Shown: positions 19,872 to 31,054, numbered from the stretch's first letter. The stretch: 32,730 nucleotides of DNA from Tenebrionibacter intestinalis (GCF_016632365.1 NZ_JAEPBH010000042.1:929-33658), one strand, 5' to 3'. Program-made: numbers and translations. The notes: generated by a model not told the origin, from the sequence alone.

Positions 19872-20597
19872 CTAATTATATTTCCTTTTAATATGTGTAA
19901 TAACTTCTTTATAGTTATCTGCATTTGCCACGCCACGTCCTTGCGTAATGTTCATTGAAACCAAATAAATATTTTCTACTTTTTTATCTTTTAGCTCAAC
20001 GTACACTCTTTCCGACAAGCCTGACTCCGTACCGTTAAACATATTATAAACCGGAACATATGAAGAAGCATCCCGTGAAATTTCAGTATAATTGTAGATC
20101 CATATAACATTGCCGGCGTCTGAAAAGGTTAACGCACGTGGCGTGCCTAACAGATTTAGCACCTTTTCATCACTGTCGTTTTTATTTATTTCATTAAACG
20201 CAGCCAATCGCATCTTTTCCGGTTGTTCTTCAAATGCGTTTTTTTGTCTAAAATTATTAATCGTCAAATCGTGGTTAATCACCACACCATTCTTATCATA
20301 AGCGACAAACAAAACGCGATGCGCATATGTCCCCCCGAAATCATTCAGGTGTCCCTGATACGAAGAAATAGCATAAACGCCATCGGGGAAGGATTTTATA
20401 ATTGTGCTTCTGCTCTGTTGTTTTTTATCTCCAAATAAAGCCTCAACTTCTATTATTGACGTTTTATTATCTATAATATTTGCCATAATCTGCTGATCGG
20501 CCAATGATTTATCCGCAAGTATTTTATTTCCCTTAACCCAACCAGAGCAGCCCGTTAAGAATAATATAGCCACAAGCGCCGATATCTTTAATTTCAT
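19872..20597 (-). CDS. Predicted lipoprotein with BamE/SmpA-like repeats
   Basis: The 241-aa protein begins with a clear lipoprotein signal (ISALVAILFLTGC, acylated Cys17), so it is probably outer-membrane anchored. Two segments, DNKTSIIEVEALFGDKKQQS near 49-68 and NKNDSDEKVLNLLGTPRALTF near 145-165, each resemble the helix-loop-strand unit of SmpA/OmlA/BamE-type domains, in which a short acidic helix is followed by a (L)FG/LG turn. The start at ATG 20597 has AGGA ten bases upstream; a longer frame adds 15 non-signal residues. The gene is visibly more AT-rich than its neighbours and lies between a metabolic module and the old end of CRISPR array 2, both signs of horizontal acquisition. Function unknown. 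Confidence 0.8.
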   Translation of the reverse strand: MKLKISALVAILFLTGCSGWVKGNKILADKSLADQQIMANIIDNKTSIIEVEALFGDKKQQSRSTIIKSFPDGVYAISSYQGHLNDFGGTYAHRVLFVAYDKNGVVINHDLTINNFRQKNAFEEQPEKMRLAAFNEINKNDSDEKVLNLLGTPRALTFSDAGNVIWIYNYTEISRDASSYVPVYNMFNGTESGLSERVYVELKDKKVENIYLVSMNITQGRGVANADNYKEVITHIKRKYN

Positions 20598-20893
20598 GTT
20601 AAATACATCCTGTGTTAAATAAACATCACCAATAAAACACAATAAAGCAGTCGTATATATACTTGCCGTAAGCAGTCTGAAAATACCTTAACAGTTAGCG
20701 CTAACCCAGTTTTTTTTAGCAAATTCGCAATATTTGAACCATAAATGACTCTGCTCGCGCCGCGTAACGCAGTTAGCGCAGCGTCTGCCCCTACAGCCCC
20801 CCAGCCTGCGAAACCGTGCGTTATGACGGCGGACGAAGCCAATTTGGCCCGGTAATATAACGGGCATACAGTAGTCAAACGCAGGTATTCTGG

Positions 20894-23800
20894 CGGTTTA
20901 TCCCCGCTCACGTGGGGAACACCTGCCGTCCACCGTAGCCACCTTCCACCCCTGCGGTTTATCCCCGCTCGCGCGGGGAACACATACTGATCCATATACT
21001 CCGCATACTCATCCTCGATTTATCCCCGCTCGCGCGGGGAACACGGCTGGATAGCGATTTTGCGGAGGAGGATCGGCGGTTTATCCCCGCTCGCGCGGGG
21101 AACACATAACAGTAATGTTTTTATTTAATTGGTTTATCGGTTTATCCCCGCTCGCGCGGGGAACACAAACATCTTTGGCCCATGACTGGCGTTTAACGCG
21201 GTTTATCCCCGCTCGCGCGGGGAACACGATGTTGTCGTACAGCAGATCCGCGCACCCGGCGGTTTATCCCCGCTCGCGCGGGGAACACCTGCCAGTCCTG
21301 TTGAAACAGTCGGGCCTGCTCGGTTTATCCCCGCTCGCGCGGGGAACACGCACAGACATCTGTACGTAGGCCAGTTTTAATGCGGTTTATCCCCGCTCGC
21401 GCGGGGAACACGTGGGTTTTCCTGTTCCTGGCTTTTGTTATCGCGGTTTATCCCCGCTCGCGCGGGGAACACGTGGGTATTCCATTTCCTGGCTTTTGTT
21501 ATCGCAGTTTATCCCCGCTCGCGCGGGGAACCCGCACAGACATCTGTACGTAGGCCAGTTTTAATGCGGTTTATCCCCGCTCGCGCGGGGAACACCAGAG
21601 GACCGGCACAACCTCCCGGATTTTGCGCGGTTTATCCCCGCTCGCGCGGGGAACACACCAGCGTCAGCATGATCAGAATCACTGCCATCGGTTTATCCCC
21701 GCTCGCGCGGGGAACACGTTTCCCCTGACTCCACCTGAAAAGTGGTCGCCGGTTTATCCCCGCTCGCGCGGGGAACACGAGGTGTCGAAAGCGCCGCCGG
21801 TTGACGAGCCAGGTTTATCCCCGCTCGCGCGGGGAACACCGCCGTCGGCGTCAGGGTGATAGTGATATTGCCGGTTTATCCCCGCTCGCGCGGGGAACAC
21901 AATGCTTTACACGGGATCCGTGTTAGGTTAGTCGGTTTATCCCCGCTCGCGCGGGGAACACAGTCTTCACGTCCGGTAATTTGTAGGACTCGCCGGTTTA
22001 TCCCCGCTCGCGCGGGGAACACTTAGCAATAGCGACTAAACACGCATTTGGAAACGGTTTATCCCCGCTCGCGCGGGGAACACTTAGCAATAGCGACTAA
22101 ACACGCATTTGGAAACGGTTTATCCCCGCTCGCGCGGGGAACACGTCGGTCAGGGTGCCCTTGCGGGTCCACTGATCGGTTTATCCCCGCTCGCGCGGGG
22201 AACACCGCTGCCGGATATTCTTGAGCGTGACTGTGCGCGGTTTATCCCCGCTCGCGCGGGGAACACGGATGGAGAAATGCCAGCACGTCAGCAAGAAGCG
22301 GTTTATCCCCGCTCGCGCGGGGAACACGATAAACGCCGCAAACAGCGCCTCGACATCAGCGGTTTATCCCCGCTCGCGCGGGGAACACGGTAACGGTGGA
22401 AAGCAAAAGGCCCAGCATCGCGGTTTATCCCCGCTCGCGCGGGGAACACGAGATTGAGACTCGCAAGTTAGATGACAAGGAAGGTTTATCCCCGCTCGCG
22501 CGGGGAACACCAGGTGCGATGGTGGTAGCCCACTCAGGTGGGCGGTTTATCCCCGCTCGCGCGGGGAACACTTAATTTACCCATAACTATTTCCCCGCCA
22601 GTTCGGTTTATCCCCGCTCGCGCGGGGAACACTTTAGCGTATTCGTAAGCTGTCTGGACGTTGCCGGTTTATCCCCGCTCGCGCGGGGAACACGGAGATA
22701 GGGAAGTGAAGAGGCTGATTTCAATTCGGTTTATCCCCGCTCGCGCGGGGAACACCGTTATAATCAATCGGATCAACCATGATTCACCGGTTTATCCCCG
22801 CTCGCGCGGGGAACACTCGTGACTTTTCGTGGCAACAGTAAAAATATCCGGTTTATCCCCGCTCGCGCGGGGAACACGGTGTAGGGGTCGACATCAGAGA
22901 ACGAACCAGCGGTTTATCCCCGCTCGCGCGGGGAACACCTTCATCATTACAGCTATAACGTTCTTTTTTTCGGTTTATCCCCGCTCGCGCGGGGAACACG
23001 TTTGAGCGCAAAATAAAAGCGCCAGGAGGCGCGGTTTATCCCCGCTCGCGCGGGGAACACTGATTCCTGGGATTCCTGCTGCGCGGTAAAGGCGGTTTAT
23101 CCCCGCTCGCGCGGGGAACACGCTGGTTTAATGGGTTGCGTGAAGCGCGATTTGGGTTTATCCCCGCTCGCGCGGGGAACACTCTATCCAGCAAATATCG
23201 ATACCCTCAAGGGACGGTTTATCCCCGCTCGCGCGGGGAACACGCTGGCGCGCCAGCAGGTCAATTTCTTTGAAGTGGTTTATCCCCGCTCGCGCGGGGA
23301 ACACCAGTATGGGTTACGACCGAGTTTCTTGCCATGCGGTTTATCCCCGCTCGCGCGGGGAACACAATTGCAAGACGGTCTTGCGCCCCATCCAATGCGG
23401 TTTATCCCCGCTCGCGCGGGGAACACCGACAAAAAGCGAAATTCGCTGGGTTCAGTGTCGGTTTATCCCCGCTCGCGCGGGGAACACCATGATGTCGTCG
23501 TATTCCTCTCGGGTGAAACCGGTTTATCCCCGCTCGCGCGGGGAACACCCTTACTACTAGCGGTTACCGCGCCCGTCAGACGGTTTATCCCCGCTCGCGC
23601 GGGGAACACGACTTGCCCGCCTAATGCTTCCATGAACATCGCGGTTTATCCCCGCTCGCGCGGGGAACACTAGCCATTTCGACATCCTGAAAACGTTCAG
23701 GACGGTTTATCCCCGCTCGCGCGGGGAACACGACAATACAGGGGACAAAACTGGGCCTGATTACGGTTTATCCCCGCTCGCGCGGGGAACACCTATTGGC

Positions 23801-25695
23801 ATCCGCCCCCGGTACCGACGCTGACGGTTTATCCCCGCTCGCGCGGGGAACACTTTACGTGGTCTGGCAGCCATCGGATAATACCCGGTTTATCCCCGCT
23901 CGCGCGGGGAACACACATCCTGGTTTGATTTCGACCACCACCAGCCCGGTTTATCCCCGCTCGCGCGGGGAACACACCACGACGCGGTGATTGGCGCGCT
24001 GGGAAAACGGTTTATCCCCGCTCGCGCGGGGAACACATGCGCGCGCGGCGTAAACAAATTTTTGATTTCGGTTTATCCCCGCTCGCGCGGGGAACACGGT
24101 GGCGATGGCCTCTTTGGCGTCCTCAAACCCGGTTTATCCCCGCTCGCGCGGGGAACACACTTCGAGGGGATCCACACCCGCAACATCATCCGGTTTATCC
24201 CCGCTCGCGCGGGGAACACGTATTTTAAATCATCAACCACCTTACCATGTACGGTTTATCCCCGCTCGCGCGGGGAACACTCACGCCCGGTTAAACGCAT
24301 ATCGAATAACTGCGGTTTATCCCCGCTCGCGCGGGGAACACGCACATGCATTCCAAAACTCGTTAAAGACGGGCGGTTTATCCCCGCTCGCGCGGGGAAC
24401 ACGCGGGGAACACTGAATTACGGAGTATTTGTTATTGATGTCCTGCGGTTTATCCCCGCTCGCGCGGGGAACACCAATGGCGGGCTTGTTTAGATCGTCT
24501 CGACAACGGTTTATCCCCGCTCGCGCGGGGAACACCCTCACTCGACGCAATGTTGCAGCCGAAAGGGCGGTTTATCCCCGCTCGCGCGGGGAACACTAGA
24601 TAAGATTTAAGCCAAATAACCAACCTCGCGGTTTATCCCCGCTCGCGCGGGGAACACATTTTGCAGGTTGTTGAACTGCCACATGTTAACGGTTTATCCC
24701 CGCTCGCGCGGGGAACACGCGTTCTGAACAACTGGACTGCCCCACTGCCACGGTTTATCCCCGCTCGCGCGGGGAACACAGATTTCACGATGCGGCATAC
24801 TGGAGACGCCGCGGTTTATCCCCGCTCGCGCGGGGAACACTCATCAGCAATCCGCTTAAACTGTTCTTTAACCGGTTTATCCCCGCTCGCGCGGGGAACA
24901 CATGATGATCTCACTCCGCCATCACCAAGAGTCCGGTTTATCCCCGCTCGCGCGGGGAACACCAGCGCTGCCGCTCACACCCAAGACATTTATGCGGTTT
25001 ATCCCCGCTCGCGCGGGGAACACCGTAGACACATTGGTTATTTCTGCCATACGCGGCGGTTTATCCCCGCTCGCGCGGGGAACACCATATAGCAGCCACC
25101 AGGTATCTAACAACTCGCGGTTTATCCCCGCTCGCGCGGGGAACACGTCATTAAACAAGGCTGGAGAAGCCGTGGGTGCGGTTTATCCCCGCTCGCGCGG
25201 GGAACACTACTTGAAAGCTTGGGCAACGACCTGTCTAAGCGGTTTATCCCCGCTCGCGCGGGGAACACGCACGCCGAAAACAAATTCCAGCGCTAATAAA
25301 CGGTTTATCCCCGCTCGCGCGGGGAACACCCCAGCAACGGCTTTACTGGCAGCAGCGATATCGGTTTATCCCCGCTCGCGCGGGGAACACATTTGTTGCT
25401 GGGCTGGGACAAGCTGAGAGATCGGTTTATCCCCGCTCGCGCGGGGAACACTCTGGGGAAAAGCTAACAAAATCGCTCGTGAACGGTTTATCCCCGCTCG
25501 CGCGGGGAACACTATTAAATCGCGCTTCTCAATGAAAAAAGAAACGGTTTATCCCCGCTCGCGCGGGGAACACAATCAAACTCTTTGTGTAACTGGCTAA
25601 CCTGACGGTTTATCCCCGCTCGCGCGGGGAACACAGCATTGATACAGAGAATGGAAGCTCACCATGCGGTTTATCCCCGCTCGCGCGGGGAACAC
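20894..25695 (-). CRISPR. Type I-E CRISPR array 2 (79 repeats, 78 spacers)
   Basis: The same 29-bp repeat as array 1 recurs 79 times, at 61-bp pitch from 20894 to 25667. Exceptions to 32-nt spacers are 33-nt spacers ending at 21382, 21566, 22726 and 25056 and a 43-nt interval at 24403-24445. Transcription is leftward, the leader being at the right. The left end is the old end: the first repeat (20894) has a changed core (CTCACGTGG) and the third (21016) begins CGATTTAT. Other variants are 21505 (CAGTTTAT, ending AACCC) and repeats whose first base is not C: 21811 and 22482 (A), 23154 (G), 23276 (T). Repeated spacers occur at 21350/21534, 21412/21473 (near-identical) and 22023/22084. No cas genes flank it. 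Confidence 0.98.
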
Positions 25696-25863
25696 TCCAA
25701 TAGCATCTTATTGAAATATTTATTCTTTTCCAATACTCAGTTTTTCACCAGAAAAAGTTATTTTTCCTCTCTGCATAACTTACTGATTTTACATAGAATA
25801 AAATACAGCCTACGCGCTAAAGCGCGCTTCACCAAAAGCGCGGAAAAATAACTTTTAATATCA
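25696..25863 (-). promoter_or_regulatory. CRISPR array 2 leader
   Basis: The sequence is homologous to leader 1 over about 160 bp, sharing CATCTTATTGAAATATTTA at the repeat side and TTTTAATATCA at the far side. It differs by a GC-rich insertion with overlapping hairpins at 25813-25842 (CGCGC-TAAA-GCGCG, and CGCGCTT / AAGCGCG). Pre-crRNA transcription should start within it and run leftwards. Confidence 0.85.
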
Positions 25864-26281
25864 GCGGGATATATAACCAATGCGACTAATGGCGGCGTTC
25901 TCTGTCCGGATTACTGAAAGCAGAACGCAATATGCAGCCTTGCTATAAAAGTACGACAGGCTACGCTGCGTCTCACTCGCATACAGGCATAGCCGGGGCC
26001 TGTCATTACACGCCGCTGGCGAGGAGCAGGCTCCGCTAATTCCCCCAAACGGCGTCATGCCGAATATCCTGATGCGCAACAAACAAGCAGCATCCGCGCC
26101 GGCTTTTGCGCCCAAAATGGCAGTAATAGCGGCATCGCTGCCTGCCGGTAACGACGCTATCGCGGCCAGTAATAAAAAGGAAAACCGGGGTTGATAATTA
26201 GCGCGCTGATATCTGAAAAATCGTGAACGGTTACCTGTGTGCGGCGGGAAGCCAAAAATGGCTATCGGTCAGCGGTAAGCA
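25864..26281. other. Intergenic region between CRISPR leader 2 and ispH
   Basis: A minus-strand frame is open for 84 codons at 25861-26115 but overlaps the leader edge, lacks a ribosome binding site and resembles no family I know. I see no cas gene, tRNA or insertion sequence. Confidence 0.5.
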
Positions 26282-26314
26282 GGCAATACCAGCCTCTGAC
26301 GGACTGGCATTGCC
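26282..26314 (-). terminator. Hairpin after ispH
   Basis: An 11-bp stem with one wobble (GGCAATACCAG / CTGGCATTGCC) and an 11-base loop lies 16 bp past the ispH stop. There is no T-tract on the minus strand, so it may be a pause, stabilising or factor-dependent site rather than a strong intrinsic terminator. Confidence 0.5.
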
Positions 26315-26330
26315 ATAAAAGTGAACGGGT

Positions 26331-27281
26331 CTATTGCACTTCGCGAGCGTCGATACGCAGTTCTTTCGGCACTTCAAAAACGATGCTCTCTTCGCGCCCA
26401 GTCAATTCCTGGAGACTTTCACCGCCCAGCGTTTTCAGGCGGGTTATCACATTTTGCACCAGTATATCCGGCGCAGAAGCGCCTGCGGTAACGCCCACAC
26501 AGTTCACGCCCTCAAGCCAGCTTTCCTGGATGTCGCTGGCATCATCAATCAGCCACGCGGTTTTCCCCATACGCTGGGCCAGTTCAGCCAGGCGATTGGA
26601 GTTCGAGGAGTTTTTAGAACCAACGACCAGTACGATATCGGCCTTTACGGCCAGCGCCCGCACGGCTTCCTGGCGGTTAGTGGTGGCATAACAGATATCA
26701 TCTTTGCGCGGCCCGACAATATTCGCAAAGCGTTTACGCAATGCGTCAATGACGTCTGAAGTGTCGTCCACCGAGAGCGTAGTCTGGGTCATGAAAGAAA
26801 GTTTATTCTCATCCTTTACGCTTAATTTCCACACGTCTTCCGGCGACTCCACCAGATACATACCGCCCGCCGGGTTGCTGTACTGGCCCATCGTTCCTTC
26901 CACTTCAGGGTGCCCGGCGTGGCCTATCAGAATAGACTCCTCGCCGCGGCGGCTCGCACGCGCCACTTCCATATGCACTTTTGTCACCAGCGGACAGGTA
27001 GCGTCAAAAATGGTCAGGTCCCGGCTTTTCGCTTCATTACGTACCGCCTGAGAGACGCCGTGCGCAGAAAAAATGAGTATCGCGCCATCCGGCACTTCGC
27101 TGATTTCTTCAATAAAAATAGCGCCGCGCTCACGCAGGCTGTCTACCACATAGCGATTATGCACCACTTCATGGCGTACATAGATGGGCGCGCCGTAAAT
27201 TTGCAGCGCGTTTTCCACAATGCTGATCGCCCTGTCGACCCCGGCGCAAAAGCCACGAGGATTAGCCAGCAGAATCTGCAT
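26331..27281 (-). CDS. ispH: 4-hydroxy-3-methylbut-2-enyl diphosphate reductase
   Basis: The 316-aa protein equals E. coli IspH. The three iron-sulfur cysteines are in NPRGFCAGV (Cys12), DATCPLV (about Cys96) and [11 protein letters not shown] (about Cys197). It makes IPP and DMAPP in the last step of the MEP isoprenoid pathway. The start is ATG 27281 ([14 protein letters not shown]); the open frame runs 33 codons farther but that part lies inside fkpB. It overlaps the fkpB end by 20 bp, a little more than expected because FkpB has a short C-terminal extension. It is the last gene of the ribF-ileS-lspA-fkpB-ispH cluster. Confidence 0.98.
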   Translation of the reverse strand: MQILLANPRGFCAGVDRAISIVENALQIYGAPIYVRHEVVHNRYVVDSLRERGAIFIEEISEVPDGAILIFSAHGVSQAVRNEAKSRDLTIFDATCPLVTKVHMEVARASRRGEESILIGHAGHPEVEGTMGQYSNPAGGMYLVESPEDVWKLSVKDENKLSFMTQTTLSVDDTSDVIDALRKRFANIVGPRKDDICYATTNRQEAVRALAVKADIVLVVGSKNSSNSNRLAELAQRMGKTAWLIDDASDIQESWLEGVNCVGVTAGASAPDILVQNVITRLKTLGGESLQELTGREESIVFEVPKELRIDAREVQ

Positions 27282-27732
27282 GTAAAGTCTCCAGTACCGG
27301 ATCGACGTCCAGCACCTCAATATCAAAATGGATAACCTGCCCGGCGAGGGGGTGGTTAAAATCGACGGTAATAGAATCACCGTTAACTTCGCGTATCACG
27401 CCGGGCATTTCGCTGCCATCCATTGCGGTAAAAAGCATAATCGCGCCCGGCTCCGGCTCACCGGCATCGATGAACTCGCGCCGGGAAAAATACTGAATCA
27501 GATCCGGGCTACTGATGCCAAAAGCCTCTTGCGGCTGTAGGGTGAAAGCAAGCTTCGCTCCCGCCTTCTGGCCTAACAAATGCTGTTCAAGCCCTTCTGA
27601 CAGGCTGGTGTCGCCCAGGCGAAACAGCGCGGGCTTACCGCCCGCGCGCGTTGACTCCGCCGTCGTGCCATCGTCCAGCTTCATCGTAAAGTGCACCAAT
27701 ACCGCGCTGTCGCTTTGTACTGAATTCGCCAT
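27262..27732 (-). CDS. fkpB: FKBP-type peptidyl-prolyl cis-trans isomerase (SlpA-type)
   Basis: The 156-aa cytosolic protein matches E. coli FkpB (149 aa), with the FKBP core starting [18 protein letters not shown], the [16 protein letters not shown] motif and the inserted flap domain ([11 protein letters not shown]). It catalyses prolyl isomerisation and acts as a chaperone. It ends in a longer tail ([10 protein letters not shown]) than the E. coli protein, which creates the overlap with ispH. The ATG follows AGGAG and overlaps the lspA stop by one base (TAATG). Confidence 0.96.
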   Translation of the reverse strand: MANSVQSDSAVLVHFTMKLDDGTTAESTRAGGKPALFRLGDTSLSEGLEQHLLGQKAGAKLAFTLQPQEAFGISSPDLIQYFSRREFIDAGEPEPGAIMLFTAMDGSEMPGVIREVNGDSITVDFNHPLAGQVIHFDIEVLDVDPVLETLHADSAG

Positions 27733-28238
27733 TAGCGCTCCTTTTGTTTTGCCGCTTTGCCGGAGGGAAGGAAACTCTCGAGCAAAATCAGCGCCGCGCC
27801 AATGCAGATCCCCATATCGGCAATGTTGAACGTGGCGAAGTGCCAGTTGCCAACGTAGAAATCAATCATATCGACCACAAAGCCGTGCGCCATACGGTCA
27901 AACAGGTTGCCCAACGCGCCGCCGATAATGAGCGCATAGGCAATATTATTGAGTTTCTGCGCGGCGCTGCTGCGGTACATCAGCACCGCCAGCACAAGGG
28001 CAATCCCTACCGCAATGCCGGCAAAGAACCAGCGCTGCCAGCCGCCTTTATCCGCAAGGAAGCTAAACGCCGCGCCCGGATTATGCGCGTAATGCAGGTT
28101 CAGGAACGGCATTAGCGCCCGGGTCTCATACAGTTGGAAATTATCCATAACCCACTGCTTGACGCCCAGATCCACGACCAGAACCAGAACCGCCAGCCAC
28201 AGCCAGCGCAGGCCAGTTGAAAATATCGGTTTACGCAT
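27732..28238 (-). CDS. lspA: Lipoprotein signal peptidase (signal peptidase II)
   Basis: The 168-aa inner-membrane aspartyl protease has four membrane segments. The catalytic aspartates are in [10 protein letters not shown] and [11 protein letters not shown]. It removes signal peptides from diacylglyceryl-modified prolipoproteins, including the two lipoproteins encoded in this window. The ATG overlaps the ileS stop (TGATG), so translation is coupled to ileS. Length is close to that of the E. coli enzyme (164 aa). Confidence 0.97.
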   Translation of the reverse strand: MRKPIFSTGLRWLWLAVLVLVVDLGVKQWVMDNFQLYETRALMPFLNLHYAHNPGAAFSFLADKGGWQRWFFAGIAVGIALVLAVLMYRSSAAQKLNNIAYALIIGGALGNLFDRMAHGFVVDMIDFYVGNWHFATFNIADMGICIGAALILLESFLPSGKAAKQKER

Positions 28239-31054
28239 CAGGCAAACTTACGTTTTTCGCCGTCTCCGGCGACGTTACAGACACAGCGACCGCATAGTTC
28301 TGCGTGTTCCGCCACCTTGCCAATATCGGTGGTGTAATGCCAGCAGCGCGGGCATTTATCACCTTCGGCCTTATGCAGCGCCACCTTCAGCCCCTTAAGC
28401 AATTCGCTCTGCTGGGCATCGGCGCCTGCCGCTGAATAATCCTCGACGCTTGCGCCGGAGGTCAACAGGACAAATCGCAGCTCATCGCCCAGCGCCGTTA
28501 GCTTCGCCGCCAGCTCCGGCTCGGCATACAGCGTCACCGCCGCTTCCAGCGAGCCGCCTACGCGCTTATCGGCGCGGGCCTGTTCGATAACTTTGTTGAC
28601 TTCGCCGCGCACTTTCAAAAGCTCGGCCCAGTAAGCGTCGTTCATCGCCTCGCTGTCTGCAGGGCCAAACAGGCCGTCGTACCACTCACCGGTAAACACA
28701 TACTTTTCGCGCTCGCCCGGCAGATACCCCCACACCTCATCAGCGGTGAAAGAGAGAACAGGCGCCATCCAGCGCACCAGCGCCTCGGCAATATGGTACA
28801 GCGCGGTCTGGCAACTGCGGCGCGCCAAACTGTCAGCCTTCGCGGTGTACTGGCGATCTTTAATGATATCAAGATAGAACGATCCCATTTCAATGGAACA
28901 AAAGCGCATCAGGCGCTGTACCACTTCGTGGAAATCATAGGCCTCATATGCCTTCAGGATATCGTCCTGCGCGGCTTTGGCGCAGCCAACAGCCCAGCGA
29001 TCCAGTACGACCATATCTTCAGGCTTCACCCTGTCTTTCGCCGGATCAAAACCGTTAAGGTTCGCCAGAAGGAAACGCGCGGTGTTGCGGATACGGCGGT
29101 AGGCGTCAGCGGCGCGCTTGAGGATCTCGTCAGAGACCGCCATTTCGCCGGTGTAGTCGGTCGATGCCACCCACAAGCGCAGGATGTCAGCTCCAAGCTT
29201 ATTCATCACATCCTGCGGCGATACGGTGTTGCCGATGGATTTGGACATTTTGCGTCCCTGGCCATCCACGGTGAAGCCGTGAGTCAGCACCTGGCGATAC
29301 GGCGCTTTGCCCTTCATCGCAGTTGAGATCATCAGCGAAGACATAAACCAGCCTCGATGCTGGTCAGAGCCTTCCAGATACATATCCGCCCCGTGGCCGC
29401 CGAACTCAGGGCGCACGTCCACAACAGACGCGTGGGTTGAGCCGGAGTCAAACCACACGTCCAGCGTATCCATCACTTTTACATAGTTATCCGCATCGTC
29501 GCCCATAATGTCGCGCGGGTCGAGATCCCACCACGCCTGGATGCCTGCCGCTTCCACACGCTTCGCCACTTCCTCCATTAGCGCCAGCGTGCGCGGATGC
29601 AGCTCTTCGGTATCTTTATGTACGAACAGCGACATTGGCACGCCCCAGGTGCGCTGACGAGAAATGCACCAGTCCGGGCGGTTGGCGACCATAGACTCAA
29701 TGCGCGCCTGGCCCCAGTCCGGGATCCACTGCACGCCTTTGATCTCCTGCAGCGACTGCGCGCGCAGGCCTTTTTGATCCATGCTGATAAACCACTGCGG
29801 CGTGGCGCGGAAAATGATGGGCGTTTTGTGGCGCCAGCAGCACGGATAGCTGTGCAGCAGTTTTTCCACGTGCAGCAGCGCGCCTTTTTCACGCAGCAGC
29901 GCAACGATGGCGTCGTTAGCTTTAAAAACGTTCAGGCCGTCCAGCGTGGGATACGTCCCCGGAAGATAGCAGCCGTCCGGACCAACCGGGTTAGCGATTT
30001 CCAGACCATATTTCTGACTGATAGTGTAATCGTCCGGGCCGTGGCCGCCGGCGGTGTGTACCGCGCCGGTACCGGCATCAAGCGTGACGTGTTCGCCAGA
30101 AATGATCGGTACGTCAAAATCCAGGAACGGGTGCTTAAAGCGCATCAGCTCAAGTTCGGCGCCTTTTACTGTCCCAAGCACCTTGCCGTCTGCGATACCG
30201 GCGCGTTTGAGCACGCTTTCTACCAACTCTTTGGCAAGGATCAGCGCCTGGCCATTCACCTGCACCAGCGCGTAGTCAAATTCCGGATGTAACGAGATAG
30301 CGCGGTTTGCCGGCAGCGTCCACGGCGTGGTAGTCCAGATAACCAGCGATACCGGGCCTTTTACGCCAGCGGCGCCGAATTTCGCCTTCACGGCCTCGGC
30401 ATCAACGGCGTGAAACGCCACGTCGATAGACGGCGAGGTTTTGTCATAGTATTCCACTTCCGCTTCGGCCAGCGCCGAGCGACAGTCCACACACCAGTGC
30501 ACCGGCTTCGCCCCTTTCAGCAAGTGGCCGTTGCCGATGATTTTTCCCAGCGCACGGATAATATTCGCTTCTGTTTTGAAGTCCATCGTCAGGTACGGAT
30601 GGCTCCAGTCGCCCAGCACGCCTAGGCGAATAAAGTCTTTGCGCTGGCCATCCACCTGCTCAGCGGCATACTTGCGGCACGCTTCACGGAACGCTGCGGC
30701 GGAGACTTTCTCGCCCGGTTTGCCAATTAACCCTTCGACCTTCAGCTCAATCGGCAGGCCGTGGCAGTCCCAGCCCGGTACATAGGGGGAATCGAAACCG
30801 GAAAGTCCTTTAGACTTCACGATAATGTCTTTCAGAATCTTGTTAACCGAGTGACCAATATGAATGTTGCCGTTTGCATAAGGAGGGCCATCGTGAAGGA
30901 TAAAGGTTTTTTTACCTTTCTTCGCGGTACGGATGATGTTGTAGAGGTTGTCGTCGGTCCAGCGCGCCAGCATTCCCGGCTCGCGCTTAGCGAGATCGCC
31001 GCGCATCGGGAACCCTGTTTCCGGCAAATTCAGGGTGGATTTATAATCACTCAT
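28238..31054 (-). CDS. ileS: Isoleucyl-tRNA synthetase
   Basis: The 938-aa class I synthetase equals E. coli IleRS in length. It shows the HIGH motif in [13 protein letters not shown] near residue 60, the editing (CP1) domain with [15 protein letters not shown], the KMSKS motif in [10 protein letters not shown] near 600, and a C-terminal zinc site with CPRCWHY and CGRCVCN. It charges tRNA-Ile and hydrolyses mischarged valine. It lies 84 bp after ribF in the conserved enterobacterial order and overlaps lspA by one base. Confidence 0.98.
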   Translation of the reverse strand: MSDYKSTLNLPETGFPMRGDLAKREPGMLARWTDDNLYNIIRTAKKGKKTFILHDGPPYANGNIHIGHSVNKILKDIIVKSKGLSGFDSPYVPGWDCHGLPIELKVEGLIGKPGEKVSAAAFREACRKYAAEQVDGQRKDFIRLGVLGDWSHPYLTMDFKTEANIIRALGKIIGNGHLLKGAKPVHWCVDCRSALAEAEVEYYDKTSPSIDVAFHAVDAEAVKAKFGAAGVKGPVSLVIWTTTPWTLPANRAISLHPEFDYALVQVNGQALILAKELVESVLKRAGIADGKVLGTVKGAELELMRFKHPFLDFDVPIISGEHVTLDAGTGAVHTAGGHGPDDYTISQKYGLEIANPVGPDGCYLPGTYPTLDGLNVFKANDAIVALLREKGALLHVEKLLHSYPCCWRHKTPIIFRATPQWFISMDQKGLRAQSLQEIKGVQWIPDWGQARIESMVANRPDWCISRQRTWGVPMSLFVHKDTEELHPRTLALMEEVAKRVEAAGIQAWWDLDPRDIMGDDADNYVKVMDTLDVWFDSGSTHASVVDVRPEFGGHGADMYLEGSDQHRGWFMSSLMISTAMKGKAPYRQVLTHGFTVDGQGRKMSKSIGNTVSPQDVMNKLGADILRLWVASTDYTGEMAVSDEILKRAADAYRRIRNTARFLLANLNGFDPAKDRVKPEDMVVLDRWAVGCAKAAQDDILKAYEAYDFHEVVQRLMRFCSIEMGSFYLDIIKDRQYTAKADSLARRSCQTALYHIAEALVRWMAPVLSFTADEVWGYLPGEREKYVFTGEWYDGLFGPADSEAMNDAYWAELLKVRGEVNKVIEQARADKRVGGSLEAAVTLYAEPELAAKLTALGDELRFVLLTSGASVEDYSAAGADAQQSELLKGLKVALHKAEGDKCPRCWHYTTDIGKVAEHAELCGRCVCNVAGDGEKRKFA

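Noticed and set aside
20694-20717. Palindrome GTTAGCGCTAAC followed by eight T on the + strand, resembling a terminator
   Set aside because: The stem has no loop and no + strand gene lies upstream to be terminated.
25269-25300. The spacer ending CAGCGCTAATAAA shares 14 bases (with the next repeat base) with the extreme right end of the window near 32717
   Set aside because: A 14-base match is expected by chance between sequences in a 32-kb window, and the rest of the spacer does not match, so it is not a self-targeting spacer.
25861-26115. 84-codon minus-strand frame next to leader 2
   Set aside because: It has no ribosome binding site, overlaps the conserved leader edge, and its composition does not resemble a known protein family.
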